The position numbers were made by a program, and so were the translations under genes. From Actinomycetota bacterium (GTDB lineage: Bacteria; Actinomycetota; Humimicrobiia; Humimicrobiales; Humimicrobiaceae), in contig JAFGDA010000089.1 in the NCBI GenBank assembly GCA_016932375.1, forward strand, positions 1 to 5,113: a stretch of 5,113 nt of DNA. Direction: 5' to 3'. Numbering within the stretch: the first letter of the stretch is position 1; each line of letters starts with the position of its first letter. The notes under the pieces are model-generated. The model did not search any database. It was not told the DNA's origin and was given only the letters and a program-made list of their open reading frames with translations. Below are positions 1 to 4,981 of this stretch, one piece after another.

Positions 1-57
1 AGTTATGGTTATAATGGAAGTCTCTATTCCATGTATTTTTTACCAGTATCAGTTTGA
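1..57 (+). CDS. possible 3' tail of an upstream gene (very weak)
   Basis: The + frame starting at base 1 is open from the window edge to a TGA at 55-57 and would give an 18-residue tail, ending in MYFLPVSV. A second frame from base 2 is also open, to a TAA at 80-82. An open frame this short happens often by chance, and no motif or terminator hairpin follows, so I cannot tell whether either is real. The entry marks where an upstream gene would end if one exists; the sequence to the left of the window would settle it. Confidence 0.15.
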   Translation, partial: SYGYNGSLYSMYFLPVSV

Positions 58-85
58 TTTTACAGGCAGGTTTTGTTTTTAAGAA

Positions 86-115
86 TTGTATCGTATTAGC
101 TATATAATGTATAAA
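86..115 (+). promoter_or_regulatory. weak candidate promoter upstream of the ligase gene
   Basis: TTGTAT at 86-91 and TATAAA at 110-115 are separated by 18 bases, and a TATAAT also lies at 103-108. The -10 match is good but the -35 matches only the leading TTG. The surrounding DNA is very A+T-rich, so such matches arise easily. It is the best candidate for driving the ligase gene and would give a 5' leader of roughly 80 to 160 bases, depending on the true start codon. Confidence 0.25.
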
Positions 116-196
116 ATAATAATATTCAAATAAGCAGGAAAGAATATACAGGAATAAGGAAAAAAACTAATCATCATAAATTTGGATTTTAAATCG

Positions 197-204
197 AAAG
201 GAAG
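197..204 (+). promoter_or_regulatory. possible ribosome binding site upstream of the standard ligase start
   Basis: AAAGGAAG lies just after the in-frame TAA at 190-192 and is the only good purine-rich Shine-Dalgarno match before the ligase. It sits next to a CTG at 205 (too close) and nine bases before an ATC at 214. No ATG, GTG or TTG follows at a normal distance in the ligase frame. If this is the ribosome binding site, the gene uses a non-standard start or the sequence has a change near here. Confidence 0.3.
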
Positions 205-285
205 CTGGTCGCTATCGGCAGTAATTTTGAAGACGATAGAATAAAAATATATACAAAGAATACGGTCACATTCCTTGTATTTTAT

Positions 286-2586
286 TTGGCTTTTTTCTAC
301 TATCTTAAACTTATCCTTCCAACCACCACGGCGCTGCCCTATGTAATACATACATTGATATTTGTCGTGTATATAATATCAGCCTTCAATATAAAGGGCG
401 GGCTTTACGTATTCATATTTCTTTTGCCTGTCATAAATTCCCTTCCTATCATTATAATCGGCAAGCATTACCATATTATTTTGTTTTTGTTTTTTGCATT
501 GCTTCTCGGGTTTGTCGTAAATTATTCCGGCAGGATTTATGATGGCAACTGGTTCAGGCACAGGTCCGGGCTGGTTTTTGAAGCTGATATAACAAAGCTC
601 CTGGTTTTGTTTACGGTCATTTTTACAATATCCACGGCTATAACCATATACAGATATTCAAATTTTTACCCTTTTCTCACAAATAATTATCATGACCTGG
701 CCCTGAACGTAGATGGTGCCGGCTCGACTGATTCCATAAAATGGACCTTAAGATTTTTCTTCAATTATTTTACGGGGATAATGCTTTTTGCCATTGTTTT
801 TATGGTTCTTGATAAAATCAGGGATATAATAAAGGCAATTATTGTCCTTATGTCTTCGACATTCCTGTCTTCGCTTTTTGCAATATACCAGTACTTTTTC
901 CATCCCGGCCTGGGTAATTCAAGGCACTGGGTAAACTCGGGGCGGTTTAACGGTACCTTTACGGACCCCAATTCCCTGGGTGCTTATGTGATGCTTATAT
1001 TTCCCTTGATTGTGGCCCTTATAATTTTCTATAAAAGGTGGTACCAGAGGCTAATCCTGGCAGTGTTTTTTGTGTTTTTTGCGGTGATGGTCTTCATATC
1101 AGGCTCAAGGAGCGCCTTTGTAGGGATTGGCCTTTCACTCCTGATATTCCTGGTTTTCTTTATACGATGGCTTGCCGGGTTTTTAAGGGGCAGGACAAAA
1201 AATGCTTCCAGGTTAAAAAAGACAATGATCCTGGTAGTTTTCATAGTGCTGGTGCTGGCAGTCATATCGGGTGCTGTTTACACGTTTATGAATGAAGATT
1301 CTTTCCTGGCAAGGGCAAGCCTTGTGGAAAGGACAGTAGATACGGTTAATACCGGAATATATCATTTTAAAAAATACGGTCTTGCAGAGGGGCTCAAGTC
1401 AATTTCAAATTACCGCTATATTTTATGGGGCCAGGCTATCGCAATGACAAAAGATTATCCCCTGTCCGGGGTAGGGATGGGGGCATATAATATCGAGCTT
1501 CCCAATTATTTTGTAAAGAACAGGACCGGCGGGATAGATACGGATTTTACCGGGAATTATTACCTGCAGATTTCATCGGAACTCGGGCTCCCGGGGCTGA
1601 TTACGGTCCTGATGGTATTTTTCCTTATGATAAGGAAGGTTTCCCTTTACTTTATATGGAAAAAACGGACGGGTGCTGGGTATCATAAGGATAATGATGG
1701 CTCCTCCTCTATTGTGACTACCGGAAGACAGGGATTAGGTGCTGGGTATCATAAGGATAATAGTGAACCTCCCTCTATTGCAACTGCGGGACGACGGGGA
1801 TTGAGTAAAGGGGATTATAATGATAATAATGACTGGCTGCTTACCGGCCTCTTTGTATCATTTATTTCCTTCCTGGTAGGCCAGTTTTTCGGGCCCCATA
1901 CAAATTTCATAGAGATCCAGTTTACTTTCTGGCTGATAATGGGCCTTATGCTTGCCTTTGTCAGGACAGGGCAAAGGGAATTTTTAGTAAAATACGGACA
2001 GGGCATGAATTCCGGGCAGGCCGCAGGGTCCGCGCATGTGATTAAGCCTGCACCTCTTTTGCTTAGCCGCAGGATAAGGTTTACTTTAAGGGAGAAGATA
2101 AGCGGGGCTTTTATCATCCTTCTTTTTACTGTTGCTTTTTCGGTGAGCTCCCTAACTGACCTTTCAATCAATGTAAACCAGAACCTTTATGATATAAAAG
2201 GAAACCATAAGGGTTGGACAAATAATTATGGGTTATACGAAGAGGTAACCCTGGATGGGGAGACTTTCAGGTGGTCAGCAGGGGATGCCAGCGAGGTAGT
2301 AGAAAAGAAGGGCAGCACCATAGTAATACCTATGAGGGATAAGATACCCATAGAGGTGAAAAAACCTCTTTTGGTGAATGTATATGTGGACAATATGCCC
2401 GTCAAAAAAGCTATTATAAAACTTGATGAGTGGACGGAAGTTAAGTTTGAAATCCCTGATATGGCAAGGGAAAGGTTCACCCTGACCTTTAAATTCAGCC
2501 GGAGCTGGGTGCCCAGGGAAGTGGGCCTGAACATGGATACAAGGGAACTCGGGGCCCAGATAGGCCCATTCGAATTTTCAGATTAA
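286..2586 (+). CDS. O-antigen ligase / polysaccharide polymerase family membrane protein (WaaL/Wzy_C type)
   Basis: This is a polytopic membrane protein of 766 residues counted from TTG at 286, with about 14 hydrophobic segments. Family hallmarks appear in order: GRFNGTFTDPN at about 219-229, ISGSRSAFVG at 271-280, an ILWGQAIAM...YPLSGVGMGAY block at 379-401, and YYLQISSELGLPGL at 425-438. These match the Wzy_C (PF04932) region of enzymes that transfer or polymerise undecaprenyl-linked glycans on the outer face of the cytoplasmic membrane. Most ligases of the family have about 400 residues. The extra length comes from a hydrophilic loop at 459-517 carrying a 22-residue tandem duplication and from a soluble domain at about 626-766 after the last membrane segment. 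The 286 TTG lacks a Shine-Dalgarno sequence and falls inside the first hydrophobic helix; the frame is open back to 193, so the real start probably lies upstream. Ligase versus Wzy polymerase cannot be decided from sequence, and the glycan substrate is unknown. Confidence 0.88.
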   Translation: MAFFYYLKLILPTTTALPYVIHTLIFVVYIISAFNIKGGLYVFIFLLPVINSLPIIIIGKHYHIILFLFFALLLGFVVNYSGRIYDGNWFRHRSGLVFEADITKLLVLFTVIFTISTAITIYRYSNFYPFLTNNYHDLALNVDGAGSTDSIKWTLRFFFNYFTGIMLFAIVFMVLDKIRDIIKAIIVLMSSTFLSSLFAIYQYFFHPGLGNSRHWVNSGRFNGTFTDPNSLGAYVMLIFPLIVALIIFYKRWYQRLILAVFFVFFAVMVFISGSRSAFVGIGLSLLIFLVFFIRWLAGFLRGRTKNASRLKKTMILVVFIVLVLAVISGAVYTFMNEDSFLARASLVERTVDTVNTGIYHFKKYGLAEGLKSISNYRYILWGQAIAMTKDYPLSGVGMGAYNIELPNYFVKNRTGGIDTDFTGNYYLQISSELGLPGLITVLMVFFLMIRKVSLYFIWKKRTGAGYHKDNDGSSSIVTTGRQGLGAGYHKDNSEPPSIATAGRRGLSKGDYNDNNDWLLTGLFVSFISFLVGQFFGPHTNFIEIQFTFWLIMGLMLAFVRTGQREFLVKYGQGMNSGQAAGSAHVIKPAPLLLSRRIRFTLREKISGAFIILLFTVAFSVSSLTDLSINVNQNLYDIKGNHKGWTNNYGLYEEVTLDGETFRWSAGDASEVVEKKGSTIVIPMRDKIPIEVKKPLLVNVYVDNMPVKKAIIKLDEWTEVKFEIPDMARERFTLTFKFSRSWVPREVGLNMDTRELGAQIGPFEFSD
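1672..1803 (+). repeat. 66-base in-frame tandem duplication inside the ligase gene
   Basis: Two adjacent 66-base units, 1672-1737 and 1738-1803, share an identical opening stretch of about 24 bases and then diverge. Each encodes 22 residues that begin GAGYHKDN and end with a GRQGL or GRRGL element (residues 463-484 and 485-506). A more decayed echo (SKGDYNDNN) follows from 1804. The length is a multiple of three, so the frame is kept. The preceding segment ends in KK and R residues, which by the positive-inside rule suggests that the loop faces the cytoplasm. Confidence 0.9.
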
Positions 2587-2675
2587 AAAAAGGTCTTCTT
2601 TCCAATATTGCCGGGAACTTTTTATATGAAACACTTATATGGCATGTCTGATATGGTTTTTTGGGATTTGAAAAT
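2587..2675. other. convergent intergenic gap without a clear terminator
   Basis: The 89 bases between the ligase stop and the stop of the minus-strand methyltransferase are A+T-rich with several T and A runs. I find no strong GC stem followed by a T run on either strand. The best candidate is a four-pair CGGT/ACCG stem at about 2693-2705, which lies inside the end of the methyltransferase gene and is too weak to call. Confidence 0.5.
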
Positions 2676-3404
2676 TTATAAAGCCGGTTTTTTACCGTCT
2701 GACTTTTTCCTTAAAAGCAATGCCGTAAGCTGATATGTTTCATTTTTTGATACTGTTTGGGGGATTTCCAGTCTTTTCCCATAGGTCCAGTATTTCCCTG
2801 TAAAAACATTATAATACTCCTGGTCAATAATTTCTCCGTTGTTTTCCTTCAGCCATTCTTCCAATTCATTCCTTGAAAATACCTGGCATATATATTTATG
2901 CGACTTGCCGTAACCTGCATCATCAGTATCATAAATATTGTAAAAATATACCTGTTCATTAAATGGAAATGTTAATATGAGATATCCACCGTCTTTTAAT
3001 AATGAAAACATGTTCCTAACGGCGCTTTCATGGTCAGGTATGTGCTCGAGTGTGCTGATGCAGGTTATAAGGTCAAAACCCTGCCTGATCTTTGGGTTTA
3101 CTATACTATCTTTAATTATAAGAAAATGCCTGTTTTCAAGGTCCTTGTTCCAGTAACCGCACATCTCATCTATCGAAGTTACATTAAAACCACAGTTATA
3201 CAAAAGATGGGGAAGAGATGATTTACCGGGCCCGATATCAAGTATCTTTTTAGGATATATTTTACTTATATGCCTCAATGCAAAAGAGTATTCAAGCGGT
3301 CTTTCATTTATAAATTCCTTTTGAGCCTTATACTCTCTTTTCAGTATGGGCTTTAATAATAAGTAAACAATTTTTTTGTAAATCCTTATAAATATTTTCC
3401 TCAT
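2676..3404 (-). CDS. class I SAM-dependent methyltransferase
   Basis: The protein has 242 residues from the ATG at 3404-3402. The Rossmann methyltransferase signature is complete: motif I KILDIGPGKSS at about 53-63, the acidic residue after strand beta-2 in VTSIDEM (Asp 79), a motif II/III stretch FDLITCISTLEHIPD at about 110-124, and LLKDGGYLILTFPF at about 135-148. This places it with the Methyltransf_11/23-like enzymes that use S-adenosylmethionine; the acceptor is not predictable. The N-terminal 25 residues are basic and hydrophobic (IRIYKKIVYLLLKPILKR) and could touch the membrane. It lies 49 bases downstream of the other methyltransferase and is probably its operon partner. The frame is open further upstream to a TTG at 3473 that overlaps the preceding gene by 20 bases, giving a 265-residue version. 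I prefer the ATG because AAAGAAAG lies seven bases before it. A role in glycan or lipid-precursor methylation is inferred from context only. Confidence 0.85.
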   Translation of the reverse strand: MRKIFIRIYKKIVYLLLKPILKREYKAQKEFINERPLEYSFALRHISKIYPKKILDIGPGKSSLPHLLYNCGFNVTSIDEMCGYWNKDLENRHFLIIKDSIVNPKIRQGFDLITCISTLEHIPDHESAVRNMFSLLKDGGYLILTFPFNEQVYFYNIYDTDDAGYGKSHKYICQVFSRNELEEWLKENNGEIIDQEYYNVFTGKYWTYGKRLEIPQTVSKNETYQLTALLLRKKSDGKKPAL

Positions 3405-3411
3405 GTCAGGT

Positions 3412-3419
3412 CTTTCTTT
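3412..3419 (-). promoter_or_regulatory. ribosome binding site that decides the start of the downstream methyltransferase
   Basis: On the minus strand AAAGAAAG ends seven bases before the ATG at 3404-3402. It is a moderate Shine-Dalgarno match at ideal spacing, whereas the upstream TTG at 3473-3471 has none. This supports the 242-residue form. Confidence 0.5.
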
Positions 3420-3453
3420 ATAATATACTTTCTTAAAAAAGGTAAAAAAAAAC

Positions 3454-4413
3454 TCATGCTTTCTTACAGGCAATTATATTAAGGATCCCTCCAAAAAACA
3501 GAAGCTGCAGGTAATTAAACATCCTGTCGGTCCTCTTATAGAGGGATTTTTTCCTCAAGGCAACGGAAAAAAACTGTTTGAGTAAATTAACCGGGCGGCA
3601 GCAGCATCCAATATATTCATAGATCCTGTACTCCAGCCCTGCTTTTTTTATATTCCTTAAATAATTCCATAGTTTATGGACATGCTCGTTTATCCCTGCC
3701 TTTACCTCCACACAATCCAGGGTAGTCTTTTTGAACATCCCCACAACGGGTTCATTTATAAGGACCATTTTTCCTCCGGGCCTGAGAACTCTTGAAACTT
3801 CCTTAAGTGTAGCGTGTAGATCCAGGCTGTGGTGAAGGGTAGCCGTTATGAATACGATGTCAAAGACGCGGTCCCTGAAGGGAAGGGTATTCATGTCACC
3901 TGCGATCCTTTCAAAATAAATATTCTTATTTTTTATGAATACGTCGCCTGTAAGGAGTCCTACATATTTTGTAAGAAGTATGTCAATGCCTACCGCATAA
4001 CAACCTCTTTCTGCAAAAAAACTCGTGGACCAGCACCTGCCGGCGCCGAGATCCAGGACAGTTTCTTTCCCGTCAAGCTCAAGCTTTGAAAACATATGGT
4101 GGAAGTTTTCAGCCTGGCTCTTCCATGCAGCCCTGTGCTCCCCGATTCCGTCGGGGAGGGAAAGCATGAGCTCATCTGTGTTTACGACAGCCTTTTCCAG
4201 CTCCGTCCATCCTTTCTGTTCGCTTGCGATCTCGGGAGTGATGTTTATAAGCAGATTGCTGATGCCGTCCTTTATAGGGTAACTCTTTTTGCAACTGTTG
4301 CATTCAATGGTGCCATCCCTTATCTCTGTACCGTTTTCACCGGTAGAAATGACCGAAAGGTTTTTTCCGAAGCATGAAGGGCAGTGCAATACTTCAAGAA
4401 GGTCTTTTCTCAT
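3454..4413 (-). CDS. class I SAM-dependent methyltransferase with N-terminal Trm112-like zinc-ribbon segment
   Basis: The protein has 319 residues from an ATG at 4413. Residues 1-56 resemble the Trm112p/YcaR-type segment: LLEVLHCPSC (Cys 11 and 14), then IECNSCKKSYPIKDGISNLL (Cys 38 and 41). The two CxxC pairs suit one structural zinc ion. The catalytic Rossmann domain follows: ETVLDLGAGRC at 117-127, GIDIL at 142-146 (Asp 144, ribose contact), AGDMNTLPF at 171-179, FDIVFITATLHHSL at 184-197, and VLRPGGKMVLINEP at 209-222. Standalone methyltransferases with this fused N-terminus are common in bacterial polysaccharide and secondary-metabolite clusters, but the acceptor varies and cannot be named here. 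The C-terminal part (225-319) is family-variable and includes a CCC triplet at 270-272. It is the first gene of a likely two-gene minus-strand operon, with a good promoter 54 bases upstream. Its Shine-Dalgarno is weak (AGGT just before TATT). Confidence 0.88.
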   Translation of the reverse strand: MRKDLLEVLHCPSCFGKNLSVISTGENGTEIRDGTIECNSCKKSYPIKDGISNLLINITPEIASEQKGWTELEKAVVNTDELMLSLPDGIGEHRAAWKSQAENFHHMFSKLELDGKETVLDLGAGRCWSTSFFAERGCYAVGIDILLTKYVGLLTGDVFIKNKNIYFERIAGDMNTLPFRDRVFDIVFITATLHHSLDLHATLKEVSRVLRPGGKMVLINEPVVGMFKKTTLDCVEVKAGINEHVHKLWNYLRNIKKAGLEYRIYEYIGCCCRPVNLLKQFFSVALRKKSLYKRTDRMFNYLQLLFFGGILNIIACKKA

Positions 4414-4466
4414 AATAACCTATGGCTATTTTTAAATTATTTAATATTACGAAGTTATTTTTTGGT

Positions 4467-4475
4467 ATTATAACA
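4467..4475 (-). promoter_or_regulatory. extended -10 promoter of the methyltransferase operon
   Basis: The minus strand reads TGTTATAAT, a perfect extended -10 (TGnTATAAT). The predicted transcription start would lie near 4460, leaving a leader of about 46 bases before the ATG at 4413. At 17-base spacing the -35 position reads AAGGCA, a poor match, which is usual for extended -10 promoters that do not need a strong -35. The TG lies at the edge of the 13-base repeat at 4474-4486. Confidence 0.5.
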
Positions 4476-4486
4476 TATTTGATTTA
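4474..4486. repeat. 13-base direct repeat, copy 1 (in the operon promoter)
   Basis: CATATTTGATTTA is found here and again exactly at 4737-4749. With four more flanking bases (ATAA here, ATAT there) the match is 16 of 17. This copy covers the -10/-35 spacer of the predicted methyltransferase promoter, so it could be an operator, or just shared A+T-rich sequence. Confidence 0.5.
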
Positions 4487-4520
4487 GCTTGCCTTTTCTT
4501 TCTGCAGGAATAATACCTGA

Positions 4521-4622
4521 TAAATATACAGACATGGGTTTCCCTTAAGTCCATCGATTATTTTATATGTCTATTTTTAAGCATAATTTGCATCCTGTAA
4601 ATGCACGATGTCTGTATATTTA
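4521..4622. repeat. 102-base element bounded by perfect 15-base inverted repeats (possible MITE)
   Basis: TAAATATACAGACAT at 4521-4535 is the exact reverse complement of 4608-4622. The 72 bases between hold no open frame of note. Both outer ends are TA, so it can be read as a 98-base element with 13-base terminal inverted repeats flanked by a duplicated TA. That is the pattern left by IS630/Tc1-mariner-type transposition and by the small non-autonomous elements derived from it. No transposase is in the window and only one copy is seen, so the inverted repeat is certain but its mobile origin is an inference. A long cruciform or RNA stem is the alternative. Confidence 0.5.
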
Positions 4623-4736
4623 ACAAATACCGTTAGAATACTTATTCCATAATAACTTATTGTATTATGACCCAATTGATTATTGCTTTGCTTTTGTTTT
4701 GTGATCCAATTGCAATATCAATCTTATTTTTAATAT

Positions 4737-4749
4737 CATATTTGATTTA
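4737..4749. repeat. 13-base direct repeat, copy 2
   Basis: This is an exact second copy of CATATTTGATTTA, 263 bases from the first. On the minus strand it is followed by TGATATTAA, which only partly resembles the extended -10 that follows copy 1. Its position is therefore similar to that of a decayed promoter duplicate. Confidence 0.45.
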
Positions 4750-4800
4750 ATTTTGATTTGAATTATGGTACTTTAGACACCATAATGCTTTAGAAGCGTC

Positions 4801-4830
4801 TGTTATTTCCAGATGTGTTATTTCCGGGTG
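4801..4830. repeat. two 15-base tandem units
   Basis: TGTTATTTCCAGATG and TGTTATTTCCGGGTG lie head to tail and match at 13 of 15 positions. The 15-base period is the same as that of the separate array 50 bases downstream, though the unit sequence differs. Confidence 0.65.
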
Positions 4831-4859
4831 AACACAGAGATGTTCCCTGAAGTTATCAG

Positions 4860-4902
4860 TTATAAAGTTTTTTTGAGGCCTTTATAAGGAGAAACTTTAT
4901 AA
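4860..4902. repeat. 11-base perfect inverted repeat (possible hairpin)
   Basis: TTATAAAGTTT at 4860-4870 pairs exactly with AAACTTTATAA at 4892-4902 across a 21-base loop. The right arm lies across units 1 and 2 of the 15-base array. The stem has only two G-C pairs and no T run follows, so it is not a classical terminator. Confidence 0.55.
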
Positions 4903-4952
4903 GGGGAAACTTTAGAATGGGGAACCTTCGGAATGGGGAATCTCTGGAATTA
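4878..4952. repeat. decaying 15-base-period tandem array (five units)
   Basis: The five 15-base units are GCCTTTATAAGGAGA, AACTTTATAAGGGGA, AACTTTAGAATGGGG, AACCTTCGGAATGGG and GAATCTCTGGAATTA. Neighbours are more alike than distant units, as expected from stepwise duplication and drift. The first two contain Shine-Dalgarno-like AAGGAG and AAGGGG, but these are over 70 bases from the start at 4982. The phase is a multiple of three, yet the matching frame has no suitable start and stops right after the array, so it is unlikely to code. Confidence 0.7.
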
Positions 4953-4978
4953 TAATATAGATTATATAATATAGATTA
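4951..4978 (+). promoter_or_regulatory. exact 14-base duplication carrying two TATAAT boxes
   Basis: TATAATATAGATTA occurs twice in direct succession (4951-4964 and 4965-4978), ending three bases before the ATG at 4982. Each copy starts with a perfect -10 hexamer. No good -35 lies 16-18 bases upstream of either (TCGGAA and CTCTGG at 17-base spacing) and there is no TG extension. The duplication is certain. Promoter function is tentative, and the very short leader would have no Shine-Dalgarno sequence. Confidence 0.4.
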
Positions 4979-4981
4979 CTT

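Larger units (their letters stand above)
4414..4981. other. 568-base repeat-rich A+T-rich divergent intergenic region
   Basis: This gap separates the divergently transcribed methyltransferase operon and the gene beginning at 4982. I see no convincing gene in any frame. It carries the methyltransferase promoter, a 102-base inverted-repeat element, two copies of a 13-base direct repeat, several dyads, and short tandem repeats that become dense just before 4982. Each is listed separately. Confidence 0.7.

Noticed and set aside
100..351. 83-codon minus-strand frame across the ligase leader
   Set aside because: It overlaps the protein-like N-terminal region of the ligase frame on the other strand, has no recognisable motif, and its composition fits antisense of A+T-rich DNA.
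1815..2171. 118-codon minus-strand frame inside the ligase gene
   Set aside because: It is antisense to membrane and loop segments with clear ligase coding sense, and it has no motif of its own.
2226..2534. 102-codon minus-strand frame antisense to the ligase C-terminal domain
   Set aside because: The plus-strand translation has ordered domain-like motifs; the antisense product looks random and has no ribosome binding site.
2693..2720. CGGT-T5-ACCG stem followed by a T-rich stretch as a terminator
   Set aside because: There are only four pairs, it lies inside the end of the methyltransferase gene, and the T run does not directly follow the stem.
3829..4377. Several plus-strand frames of 85-93 codons opposite the first methyltransferase
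   Set aside because: All lie antisense to its conserved SAM-binding and zinc-ribbon segments and show no family features.
4813..4887. Small plus-strand frame beginning MCYFRVNTEMF
   Set aside because: It has only 24 codons and no ribosome binding site, it is built partly from the 15-base tandem unit, and the product resembles nothing I recognise.
4414..4981. CRISPR array as an explanation for the intergenic repeats
   Set aside because: The units are 13-15 bases, contiguous or irregularly placed, and lack spacers of constant length; no cas gene is present.
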